DNA from: DASTHG01 sp041498155
GTDB lineage: Bacteria; Gemmatimonadota; Gemmatimonadetes; Gemmatimonadales; GWC2-71-9
Length of the DNA stretch: 10,385 bases
Assembly (NCBI GenBank): GCA_041498155.1
Contig: JBGQHV010000123.1
Coordinates: 1-10,385 of the forward strand
Reading direction: 5' to 3'
The stretch's first letter is position 1, and every line of letters begins with the position of its first letter. The position numbers and the translations under genes are program-made. The notes beneath the pieces were generated by a model. The model saw nothing but the letters and a program-made list of their open reading frames with translations. It had not been told where the DNA came from and made no database searches. Positions 1-6,330 of this stretch are shown here, in pieces.

Positions 1-1
1 C

Positions 2-541
2 GGGACGTCCTGTCGTGAGGTGCTGCGCTTCGATCCGGGCACGACCATCGACAACTCAGGCGTCACCTTCGAGCCGTTCTTCCTCGTGAGCCGTCGGCAG
101 GTCTTCTGCCCGGTGGATCGGCGCGTCCCCGCGCCTGCACTCAGCGTGCCGATCATCGCGCCGTTCTTCGATACCCGGGCGTCGGTGGCGGGGCTCACAC
201 CGCAGACGCCGCGGAGCTACGAGATCCGGGGCGCGGCGGATGTCTCGCTGCGGGGGACAGCCACGCCCGCGTTGCCGGTGCGGATGTTCGGGGAAGTGGT
301 CGTGCGCAGCGATTCCGTGGACCGATCCCGCACTAACGCCGGCGGGGTGGTCTACGCCTACCGCGACTCGATTGGGTGCGTATCGATCTACACGTCCGTG
401 GCCCAGGGCGAGTACGTCCTCGAGAATCCGCCCGCCGATACCGCGTCCTTCTGGACAGCGTTCGTCCGGGGCTACATCCACAAGGCGGCCGTGCCGGTGT
501 GCGGCGAAAGCGTGGTCTTTCACCTGGAGAGCCGCAACTGA
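2..541 (+). CDS. Unrecognised protein, C-terminal part (5' end outside window)
   Basis: The reading frame is open from base 2 to a TGA at 539-541, so about 179 codons of a longer gene are visible. A GTG at 20-22 preceded by GAG could be a start, but the frame continues upstream without a stop, so I treat the gene as 5'-truncated by the window edge. Third positions are strongly G/C-biased in this frame, which supports real coding. The product has no obvious membrane segment. It has four cysteines (one just before the GTG, one in a FCPVD context, one in IGCVS and one in PVCGES), spaced as they might be in a disulfide-bonded exported protein. Alternating Val/Tyr/Phe stretches suggest a mostly beta fold. 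I do not recognise a family and assign no function. The gene converges on the radical SAM gene, with only 4 nt between the two stop codons. Confidence 0.65.
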   Translation, partial: GTSCREVLRFDPGTTIDNSGVTFEPFFLVSRRQVFCPVDRRVPAPALSVPIIAPFFDTRASVAGLTPQTPRSYEIRGAADVSLRGTATPALPVRMFGEVVVRSDSVDRSRTNAGGVVYAYRDSIGCVSIYTSVAQGEYVLENPPADTASFWTAFVRGYIHKAAVPVCGESVVFHLESRN

Positions 542-545
542 GCAG

Positions 546-1622
546 CTAGGCTATTGGCTCGACCGAGAGCTCCAGATCCCCCTGGGGACCGGGCATCCGT
601 TTTTCGTACCGGTCCCGCATCCCCAGCACGGCGAACCCGTGCTTCCGCTGCAGTCGCTCGATTCTTCGGGACAACGCCGCGGCGTACTGCCGCGGCGCGG
701 CTCCGCGCCCCGCGTAGGCACGGCGGTAGCGCGCCGCGAGGTGCGGGAATCGCTCCGCCAGGACCGGCAGAAAACGCTCCTTGATGGCCGGGTAGAGGCG
801 CAGCGGGCTCGCGTGAATGAACCGGGCCCCCGCGTCTCGCGCCGCGCTGAACAGCGCGTTCAAGTGGGGCACGTCGTCCGTGATGCCCGGGAGCACCGGC
901 GCGACCAGCAGGCCGGCGTTCACACCGGCAGCGGTCAACCTGGCCAGGGCGCGGAGGCGAACGGCGGGCATCGGGGACCGTACCTCGAGCGCGCGGATCA
1001 GGTCGACGTCGAGCGTCGTGAGCGAGACGTAGACCTCGAGGTCGTTGCGCTGCTGGATGCGTGACAGGAGATCCACATCGCGGGCGACGAGCGGACTCTT
1101 GGTGATCAGGCCGATGGAGAGCCCTTCACACGCGGCCAGTCGTCCCAGCACGGCGCGCGTGATTCGAAACCGGCGCTCCGCGGGCTGATAGGGATCGGTG
1201 GCCGTGCCGATGACGATCGGAGCGGCGTGCTGTCCGGCTTGCGTGCTCCGGGAGTAACGGCGCAGATCCGCGTCGAGCGCGCCGAGGATCTGCTCCTTGA
1301 CGAAGATGCGCTGCTCGAAGGCCTCCCACCCATGCGGCCCGCGGAATTCCCTCAGCTCCGCATCGGTCAACCGTCCCGCATGGTGTGCCCGCTCGACGAC
1401 GTAGCGGTGGGTGAAGCGCGCGTAACAATAGGTGCAGCCGAATTCGCATCCCACATAGGGGTTGAGCGACCAGAAGTCCATTCCGGTCTGCTCGGGGGAG
1501 TTGAGGACGGACCGCGACTCGAGCGGGAGGAACTTCGTCCCACGCAACCGCTCGTCCAGTACGGGGAGCGGACGACGCCGTGGCGGTGCCGGTGGGAACA
1601 GCTCGGGCGCGACTAGCTGCAC
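546..1622 (-). CDS. SPL-like radical SAM protein (PA0069/Rv2578c family)
   Basis: About 358 residues from the chosen GTG at 1622. The radical SAM cluster motif CX3CX2C is C59, C63 and C66, in the context NPYVGCEFGCTYCYAR, so a 4Fe-4S cluster that cleaves S-adenosylmethionine is expected. Downstream blocks (GTATDPYQPAE; ITKSPLVARDVDLL) are typical of the group related to spore photoproduct lyase and annotated as PA0069 or Rv2578c family. Its substrate is unknown, and DNA photoproduct repair should not be assumed. The frame can be extended to a GTG at 1694, but the extra residues are Arg/Val-rich and lie antiparallel to no known domain; they overlap the small zinc-ribbon gene in another frame. 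The GTG at 1622 gives the usual family N-terminus. It has no good Shine-Dalgarno and overlaps the upstream stop by 10 nt, suggesting translational coupling. In-frame GTGs slightly upstream remain possible. Confidence 0.88.
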   Translation of the reverse strand: MQLVAPELFPPAPPRRRPLPVLDERLRGTKFLPLESRSVLNSPEQTGMDFWSLNPYVGCEFGCTYCYARFTHRYVVERAHHAGRLTDAELREFRGPHGWEAFEQRIFVKEQILGALDADLRRYSRSTQAGQHAAPIVIGTATDPYQPAERRFRITRAVLGRLAACEGLSIGLITKSPLVARDVDLLSRIQQRNDLEVYVSLTTLDVDLIRALEVRSPMPAVRLRALARLTAAGVNAGLLVAPVLPGITDDVPHLNALFSAARDAGARFIHASPLRLYPAIKERFLPVLAERFPHLAARYRRAYAGRGAAPRQYAAALSRRIERLQRKHGFAVLGMRDRYEKRMPGPQGDLELSVEPIA

Positions 1623-1759
1623 CGCGACCAGCCGCACTGCGCGCAGGCGACGCACCCGGACTGGAATGCAAGGCGGGTGCCGCAATCGGGACACACAGTG
1701 ACGGCGTGATTGTCGGCGACGGCCGGGCTGGGCGCGGGCGAGTTCAGGGGGGAGTTCAT
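1613..1759 (-). CDS. 48-residue zinc-ribbon protein resembling the C-terminal tail of B12-dependent ribonucleotide reductase (NrdJ)
   Basis: This short frame runs from an ATG at 1759 to a TAG at 1613-1615. After a Pro/Ser/Ala-rich, probably flexible, N-terminal 20 residues, it has six cysteines: C23 and C26 (VCPDCG), C36 and C39 (GCVAC), C42 (QCGW) and C47 (SRC). The order CPxCG, then about 9 residues, GCxxCxxCGxSxC closely matches the zinc-ribbon tail of class II (adenosylcobalamin-dependent) ribonucleotide reductases. There a C-terminal cysteine pair is thought to re-reduce the active site. As a free-standing protein its role is unknown; metal binding or thiol redox chemistry is an inference. 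A weak AGAGAT ribosome site lies 6 nt before the ATG. Its stop lies inside the start region of the radical SAM gene, so the two are likely co-translated and may work together. It is easy to miss because it is short and overlaps a longer frame. Confidence 0.75.
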   Translation of the reverse strand: MNSPLNSPAPSPAVADNHAVTVCPDCGTRLAFQSGCVACAQCGWSRCS

Positions 1760-1797
1760 GCGGTGATCTCTTTCGGTGTTTGTTCGGGTTACACTCT

Positions 1798-1803
1798 AGT
1801 ATA
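1798..1803 (-). promoter_or_regulatory. Possible -10 element for the zinc-ribbon/radical SAM unit
   Basis: Read on the minus strand, the hexamer is TATACT, one base from the sigma70 consensus. It sits about 38 nt upstream of the ATG at 1759, in an unusually AT-rich gap. A matching -35 at 16-18 nt spacing is not clear: the best-placed sequence is poor, and TTGGCG lies too close. I offer it as a candidate only. Confidence 0.3.
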
Positions 1804-1834
1804 TCGCCAAGAGATCTCCCCGCTAGTGTCGAAG

Positions 1835-1859
1835 TAAGATCATGTTGATCAATATCTTA
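1835..1859. repeat. AT-rich inverted repeat between lipoprotein and zinc-ribbon genes
   Basis: TAAGAT at 1835-1840 is matched by ATCTTA at 1854-1859. Nested inside is GATCATGTTGATC (1838-1850), with 5-bp arms around a 3-nt centre. The element lies just downstream of the lipoprotein stop codon (1873-1875) and upstream of the candidate promoter. It could be an operator, or a weak hairpin ending the lipoprotein transcript. There is no T-run on either strand and the stems are short, so an intrinsic terminator is doubtful. The gap 1760-1872 also holds an 8-bp palindrome GAGATCTC at 1811-1818. I see no gene in it. Confidence 0.35.
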
Positions 1860-1872
1860 TAGCGTCACCCCA

Positions 1873-3075
1873 TCAATTGGAGATCGCGACCTTGAGACGT
1901 CCATTGGCCGGGGACAAATACACGATCCCGACGCCGCCGCCCGGGAGCCCGGCGACGGAGCTTCCCGGACCGGCCACTCCGGGATCGATCAGAAACTCCA
2001 ACCACGCCCCCGGGACGGTGCAGCTCGAGATGCATCCGGCGTAGGCGAGCCCGCCATGCTGGAAGCTCATCTGCGGTCTTCCGGCGGCGTCGATGACCAG
2101 GGAGTGCTGATCGAGATCGGACGTACTGGCGTCGATGACTTGGATGGGGAGGACGTCCCATCCGATCGTCGTGGTGCAGACACCATTACAGCGGGCGTAC
2201 ACGATGGTGGCCGAGGGTCCCGCCTTCCCCCAATAGGCCACACTCGGGACGCCGAGGACGTCGAGCGCGACGACGGGGGCGGCATGATCGCGCGGATCCT
2301 CCTCAATTTGGGCGAACTGCCAGTTCGCGGTGTTGGTGCAGCTCGACGCGCACGTGGAGTACACGATCGGCTTCACACTGGCCACGGTGTCGGACTTCTG
2401 GTAGGCGAGGTGAAGCCGGCCGTTCGCATCCACCGCGAGTGCGCGGGTGGAGGCATCGAGAAACACGGCGCTATCCAGGACGACGCTCGTCCAACTCGCC
2501 GGATTCGTACATGTCGCACTGCAGGTCGCGTACTTGAGTCGCCACAGGCCCCCGGCAACCGGTACGGACTCGAGGTAGGTCACGTGCAGCTGCCCTGCCG
2601 GCTCGATCGCAAGCGCGGCGTCGTGCCCGGTGTTGCCCGCGCTGTCGATGGTGACGGTCTGCCAGCTGGAGGTCTGGAGGCAGGTAGCTGCGCAGGTGGC
2701 GTATCGAATGTCGCCCTGGCCGTTGTACACCTGATAGACGACATGCAGCCCGCCGGCACCGACCACGATCGAGTTGGAGAATCCGGAGTTGGAGGTCGTG
2801 TCGATGGTGGTGTGGGCCCAGCTCGCGTCTTCGGCGCAGGTCGTCGCGCAGGTGGCGTAGCGCAGCGTGCTCGGGTCTTCCTGCGAGTAGGCGGCGTGGA
2901 GCCCGCCCGTGCCGTCGACCGCCAGGGAGGTCTGGGTTGTCGCACCGACGGCCGTGTCTACGGTGGCGACAAGGAACAGCGCGCTTCCCGGTGCCTCGCT
3001 GACTGGGCTGCACGAGCCCAGCAACAGCGTGATGGGGACGAGGGACGCAAACCGGGCGAACGAACCAAGCCGCAT
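1873..3075 (-). CDS. Lipoprotein, predicted seven-bladed beta-propeller with CX3C cysteine pairs
   Basis: 400 residues. The ATG at 3075 is preceded by GGGAGG (3081-3086) at 5-nt spacing. The N-terminus is a lipoprotein signal: basic start, hydrophobic stretch (about 9-20) and lipobox LGSC with acylated Cys22. The mature protein repeats every 52-57 residues: a LAVDxxGxLHxxY strand pair, a Leu/Ile-x-Tyr-Ala strand, a CX3C pair, a Trp and an Ile-Asp ending. Cys pairs are at 76/80, 128/132, 185/189, 242/246, 296/300 and 348/352. A seventh strand pair (about 373-397) lacks the Cys/Trp segment. The N-terminal LVATVD (35-40) resembles a blade ending and could close the ring. The fold resembles BNR/sialidase-type propellers, but no catalytic Asp-box is evident, so enzyme activity is not supported. 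Binding at the outer membrane or cell surface is an inference. The gene starts 22 bp after the permease stop and is probably co-transcribed with it. Confidence 0.82.
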   Translation of the reverse strand: MRLGSFARFASLVPITLLLGSCSPVSEAPGSALFLVATVDTAVGATTQTSLAVDGTGGLHAAYSQEDPSTLRYATCATTCAEDASWAHTTIDTTSNSGFSNSIVVGAGGLHVVYQVYNGQGDIRYATCAATCLQTSSWQTVTIDSAGNTGHDAALAIEPAGQLHVTYLESVPVAGGLWRLKYATCSATCTNPASWTSVVLDSAVFLDASTRALAVDANGRLHLAYQKSDTVASVKPIVYSTCASSCTNTANWQFAQIEEDPRDHAAPVVALDVLGVPSVAYWGKAGPSATIVYARCNGVCTTTIGWDVLPIQVIDASTSDLDQHSLVIDAAGRPQMSFQHGGLAYAGCISSCTVPGAWLEFLIDPGVAGPGSSVAGLPGGGVGIVYLSPANGRLKVAISN

Positions 3076-3080
3076 CGGAA

Positions 3081-3086
3081 CCTCCC
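3081..3086 (-). promoter_or_regulatory. Ribosome binding site of the lipoprotein gene
   Basis: GGGAGG on the minus strand lies 5 nt before the ATG at 3075. It decides the start: the same frame stays open upstream to 3213 inside the permease gene, but that extension would bury the lipoprotein signal behind 46 residues of low-complexity read-through. Confidence 0.75.
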
Positions 3087-3097
3087 GGGACGGGGCG

Positions 3098-4543
3098 TCA
3101 TGACTGACCGGTGGGCGCGGGTACCATCTTCCGCCACAGGTAGTACACCGGGATGCCCAGGAGTACGAGCGCCAGGCCCAAACCGCTGTAGGCTCGGGTG
3201 GTCCGTTCGACAAGCAGGGAAACCGCGATGAGACCGGTGGCGACGAGATACAGGACCGGAAACCACGGATACCCCGGTGCGCGCACGGGACGCTCGGCCG
3301 TCGGACGCTTGACCCGCAGCGCGAACAGGCCGACCGTCGTCAGCATGTAGAACAGCAGGGCGGCGAAGATGACAAAATTCAGGAGCTGGCTGTAGGTGCC
3401 CGAGAGACACAGGACACTCGTCCAGATCGCCTGGACCACGAGGGCCGCCGCCGGTGTGCGGTATCCCGCGTGCAGCCGGCCCGCGGATTGGAAGAACAGG
3501 TTGTCCCGGGCCATGGCGTAGTACACGCGCGCGCCCGAGAGGATGAGCCCGTTGTTGCACCCGAACGTCGAGATCATGATCGCCCCGGCCATCAGGTACA
3601 GGCCGGGGGTGCCCAGGATGGCCTGGAGGGCGGCGGTCCCGACGCGGTCCTGCGGGGCCGCGGCGAGCGCCGGTACCGGCAGCACCACGAGGTAGGCCAC
3701 GTTGGCAAGCAGGTAGAGCACGACGACGACGAGGACGCCCATCGCCATGGCGAAGGGCAAATCCCGGCTGGGGTTCTTCACCTCGCTCGCCGCGAACCCC
3801 ACGTTGTTCCAGGCGTCCATCGAGAACAGCGAGCCGACCATGGCGGCGCCGATCGCTGTGAGGGGCACCACGGCTCCTCCGGTGGACCAGAAATTCCCGG
3901 CGAAATTCGCCGCGAGGGCGTCGGGGTGGCGGCCGAAGACCAGGCCGAGCAGGATGAGCGCGGCGAGCGCGGCGGTCTTGGTCGCCGTCAGTGTCGTCTG
4001 GATGATGGTCGCCGTGCGCACCCCCCGCACGTTGATCCAGGTCAGGACGGCGATCGACAGAATGGCGAACAGTCGCTGCGGCGAGAGCCCGACGACAATC
4101 GGCCCGATGGGCTGGGGAAAATTGATGGTGCCCCCCCAGCCCGCGAAGACGTCGGGGCGAAGCTGCGGCCAGAACACGGCGGTGAAGCGGGCGAACGCGA
4201 CCGCGACGGCGGCGATGGTGCCCGTCTGGATGACGACGAACAGGGTCCAGCCGTAGAGGTAGCCGAACAGCGGAGAGATCCCTTCGCGCAGATACACGTA
4301 TTGTCCGCCGGCGCGCGGGAACATCGCGGCCAGCTCGCCGTAGGTGAGCGCGCCCATCAACGTGACCGCGCCCGACAGGGCCCAGACGAGCAGCAGTAAC
4401 CCGGGCGCGTGCACCTCCCGCACGATCTCGGCGGACACGATGAAGATCCCCGAGCCGATCATCGAGCCCACGACGAGGGCGGTGGCGTCGAGCCGGGAAA
4501 TCGCTCGAACGAATTCGGTCTGCGGCCGTGGCGTGGTCGCCAT
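3098..4543 (-). CDS. APC-superfamily amino acid permease (LAT/SteT-like)
   Basis: 481 residues, the usual length for a 12-helix APC amino acid transporter in the inner membrane. The first helix carries the substrate-binding GSMIGSGIF motif (26-34). It is followed by the family block YGELAAMFPRAGGQYVYL (68-85) and, after helix 6, WNNVGFAASEVKNPSRDLP (245-263), whose acidic, Asn-rich loop is typical of the L-type/SteT branch. Hydrophobic segments continue to about residue 470, with a short basic cytoplasmic tail. These proteins usually exchange or take up neutral amino acids, often coupled to protons; the exact substrate cannot be read here. The ATG at 4543 has AGGAG about 10 nt upstream. The gene diverges from the DUF47/PiT pair across a 110-bp gap and is the first gene of a unit with the propeller lipoprotein. 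Confidence 0.9.
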   Translation of the reverse strand: MATTPRPQTEFVRAISRLDATALVVGSMIGSGIFIVSAEIVREVHAPGLLLLVWALSGAVTLMGALTYGELAAMFPRAGGQYVYLREGISPLFGYLYGWTLFVVIQTGTIAAVAVAFARFTAVFWPQLRPDVFAGWGGTINFPQPIGPIVVGLSPQRLFAILSIAVLTWINVRGVRTATIIQTTLTATKTAALAALILLGLVFGRHPDALAANFAGNFWSTGGAVVPLTAIGAAMVGSLFSMDAWNNVGFAASEVKNPSRDLPFAMAMGVLVVVVLYLLANVAYLVVLPVPALAAAPQDRVGTAALQAILGTPGLYLMAGAIMISTFGCNNGLILSGARVYYAMARDNLFFQSAGRLHAGYRTPAAALVVQAIWTSVLCLSGTYSQLLNFVIFAALLFYMLTTVGLFALRVKRPTAERPVRAPGYPWFPVLYLVATGLIAVSLLVERTTRAYSGLGLALVLLGIPVYYLWRKMVPAPTGQS

Positions 4544-4653
4544 ACGTGTGCTGCTCCTGGGAGTTCGGGACCTGGGTGGCCCCTAACCTAGTGGTCGTCT
4601 GGGGACCCCGCTATGTTATGCGCCGACCGTCACCAAGCCACCCCGAGGGAACC
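4544..4653. other. Divergent intergenic region between permease and DUF47 genes
   Basis: This gap must carry the promoters of two opposite units. A TATGTT at 4613-4617 and the adjoining AT-rich stretch 4611-4620 could be a -10 for the plus-strand phosphate genes, but no convincing -35 is visible. A short palindrome GGGGACCCC lies just upstream of it. I do not see a Pho-box-like pair of direct repeats, so phosphate control of the DUF47-PiT unit is not supported by this sequence. Confidence 0.3.
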
Positions 4654-5274
4654 GTGTCCTTCCACTTGCTGCCCCGCGAAGAAGAGTTCTTCGACCTGTT
4701 CGTCGAGGTCGCCAAACGCACGAACGAAGCCGCCGGAAAGCTGCGCGAGCTGTTCGACGTTCCCGCGGAGCGACGCACGCCGATGGTGGAAGCGATCAAG
4801 CGGCTGGAGCACGAGTGCGATCAGGTCACCCACGAGGTCGTGAATCGACTCGATCGCACGTTCATCACGCCGCTCGACCGCGAAGACATCCATCAGCTGA
4901 TTTCGGACCTGGACGACGTGATGGACGTCATCGACGGGACGGCGCGCCGGGCCCAGATCTTCCGCCTCGGCAACGCGCCTACCGGCATCAAGCTGCTGGT
5001 CGAAGCGGTGGGCAAGATCACGGCCGTCAACGAGCAGGCCGTGTCCCGACTAAAGAAGGGTGACGACGTCATGAAGTACTGCGTGGAGGCGAAGAGCCTC
5101 GAGGAGGAGGGGGACGCTATCTACCACGAGGCACTTGGCCAGCTGTTTGAGAACGAAAAGAACGCGATCGAGCTCGTCAAGTGGAAAGAAATCTACGACA
5201 ACCTTGAGCGGACCCTCGATGAGGCGGAGGACGTCGCCAATGTCGTTGAGTCGATCGCATTGAAGCACGCCTGA
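4654..5274 (+). CDS. DUF47/PhoU-like protein, partner of PiT transporter
   Basis: 206 residues from GTG 4654, the usual length for the DUF47 (YkaA/PhoU-related) family. It begins with the typical LLPREEEFFDLF and is entirely helical. The PhoU-like acidic motifs are visible: LEHECDQVTHEV (51-62), DLDDVMDVID (85-94) and LEEEGDAIYHEAL (149-161). These Glu/Asp clusters bind metal ions in PhoU-like helical bundles. It acts in the cytoplasm and probably regulates the adjacent phosphate transporter; that role is known for relatives and inferred here. Start choice: GAGGGA at 4645-4650 precedes the GTG and gives the family-standard N-terminus. An in-frame ATG at 4618 would add 12 residues without a good ribosome site. 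The gene overlaps pit by one base (TGATG), so the two are translationally coupled. Confidence 0.88.
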   Translation: MSFHLLPREEEFFDLFVEVAKRTNEAAGKLRELFDVPAERRTPMVEAIKRLEHECDQVTHEVVNRLDRTFITPLDREDIHQLISDLDDVMDVIDGTARRAQIFRLGNAPTGIKLLVEAVGKITAVNEQAVSRLKKGDDVMKYCVEAKSLEEEGDAIYHEALGQLFENEKNAIELVKWKEIYDNLERTLDEAEDVANVVESIALKHA

Positions 5275-6311
5275 TGAACAGCCACATCGTCTTCATCCTG
5301 GCGATCATCCTGGTCGCCTTACTCTTCGATTTCATCAACGGGTTTCACGACAGCGCGAACTCGATCGCCACTGTCGTTTCCACCCGCGTCCTGAGTCCCA
5401 CCGCGGCGGTCGTGTGGGCGGCGTTCTTCAATTTCGTGGCCGTCTTCCTGTTCGGGACCGCGGTGGCGAAGAGCATCGCCAAGGGCATCGTCGACCCGTC
5501 GATCGTCGACGCCAATGTCGTGCTGGCCGGTCTGCTCGGCGCCATCGCCTGGAACCTCATCACGTGGTGGGCGGGGCTGCCGTCGTCGTCATCGCATGCG
5601 CTGATCGGCGGCTATGCCGGCGCGGCCATCGCCAAAGTGGGGATCGCGGCCATCGTCTGGCCCGGGAAATGGGTCCTGACGCTCATCTTCATCGTCGTGT
5701 CGCCGCTGCTCGGCATGACCATCGCGTTCCTGCTGGTGGTGGGTCTCTCCTGGCTGCTGCGCCGCTCGCTGCCGCGCAAGGTGGACCGGGGCTTCCGACT
5801 GTTACAGCTCGTGTCGGCCGCCAGCATGTCGCTGTCGCATGGCAGCAACGACTCGCAGAAGACGATGGGGATCATCGTGGGGCTGTTGTTCGCCGAGAAG
5901 GCGAGCCTGCAGCAGGTGAACGTCGGGGCCCTGCACGTGACGTCCCCCGACCACGTGCCGACGTGGGTGGTGTTCGCGGCATACACTGCGATCGCATTCG
6001 GTACCATGGCGGGCGGGTGGCGCATCGTGAAGACGATGGGTCAGCGGCTGACCAAGCTGAAGCCGTTCGGGGGCTTTTGCGCCGAGACGGCGGGGGCGCT
6101 CACCATCTCCCTCGCGTCGCACTTTGGTATCCCGGTGAGCACGACGCACACGATCACCGGCGCCATCACCGGCGTCGGCGCGGCGCAGCGGTTCTCGGCG
6201 GTGCGTTGGGGGGTGGCCGGGCGGATCGTGTGGGCCTGGATTCTCACGATCCCGGCGGCGGCCGGCATGGCCGGCCTCGCCTACGTCGTGATCCATGCCG
6301 TGGGTGGGTGA
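5274..6311 (+). CDS. pit: PiT-family low-affinity inorganic phosphate transporter
   Basis: 345 residues with about ten membrane helices. Both halves of the internally duplicated PiT family are present. The N-terminal signature NGFHDSANSIATVVST (22-37) is followed by GLPSSSSHALIGG (101-113). The C-terminal signature SHGSNDSQKTMG (188-199) is followed by IPVSTTHTITGAI (286-298). These conserved Asp, Asn, Ser and Thr residues line the phosphate and cation path. The transporter sits in the inner membrane and takes up phosphate, usually as a metal-phosphate complex driven by protons or by sodium; which ion is used cannot be told. Length matches the short bacterial PiT form without the large cytoplasmic loop. 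It is the second gene after the DUF47 partner. Its stop lies 16 nt from the stop of the convergent aldehyde dehydrogenase gene. Confidence 0.95.
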   Translation: MNSHIVFILAIILVALLFDFINGFHDSANSIATVVSTRVLSPTAAVVWAAFFNFVAVFLFGTAVAKSIAKGIVDPSIVDANVVLAGLLGAIAWNLITWWAGLPSSSSHALIGGYAGAAIAKVGIAAIVWPGKWVLTLIFIVVSPLLGMTIAFLLVVGLSWLLRRSLPRKVDRGFRLLQLVSAASMSLSHGSNDSQKTMGIIVGLLFAEKASLQQVNVGALHVTSPDHVPTWVVFAAYTAIAFGTMAGGWRIVKTMGQRLTKLKPFGGFCAETAGALTISLASHFGIPVSTTHTITGAITGVGAAQRFSAVRWGVAGRIVWAWILTIPAAAGMAGLAYVVIHAVGG

Positions 6312-6330
6312 GGGCCCCCCGTCGCCCTCA
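6309..6330. terminator. Hairpin spanning the stop codons of two convergent genes
   Basis: TGAGGGC at 6309-6315 and GCCCTCA at 6324-6330 form a perfect 7-bp stem with an 8-nt loop. The two TGA stop codons, pit on plus and aldehyde dehydrogenase on minus, are the outer ends of the stem. Because it is symmetric it would form in both transcripts. No T-run follows on either strand, so it is not a classical intrinsic terminator. Transcript-end protection or assistance to Rho-dependent ending are alternatives, and chance cannot be excluded. Confidence 0.45.

Noticed and set aside
540..560. Possible hairpin (GAGC...GCTC) at the first convergent gene junction
   Set aside because: Only a 4-bp stem around a long loop and no T-run; not distinguishable from chance.
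1623..1694. N-terminal extension of the radical SAM protein to the GTG at 1694
   Set aside because: The added 24 residues are an Arg/Val-rich shadow of the zinc-ribbon frame, which shows a recognisable cysteine pattern and its own ATG.
1873..3075. Sialidase or other BNR-repeat enzyme call for the propeller lipoprotein
   Set aside because: I see no Asp-box series or catalytic residue set; only the repeat architecture is supported.
3076..3213. Longer lipoprotein frame starting inside the permease gene
   Set aside because: It would place 46 residues before a clear lipoprotein signal and ignore the GGGAGG site ahead of the ATG at 3075.
2056..3231. A 391-codon plus-strand frame opposite the lipoprotein
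   Set aside because: It has no recognisable domain, and the minus-strand frame has a lipobox and regular 55-residue repeats.
4528..4653. Upstream extension of the DUF47 protein to 4528 or to the ATG at 4618
   Set aside because: The extension to 4528 overlaps the divergent permease start; both give residues not typical of the family, and the GTG at 4654 has a closer ribosome site.
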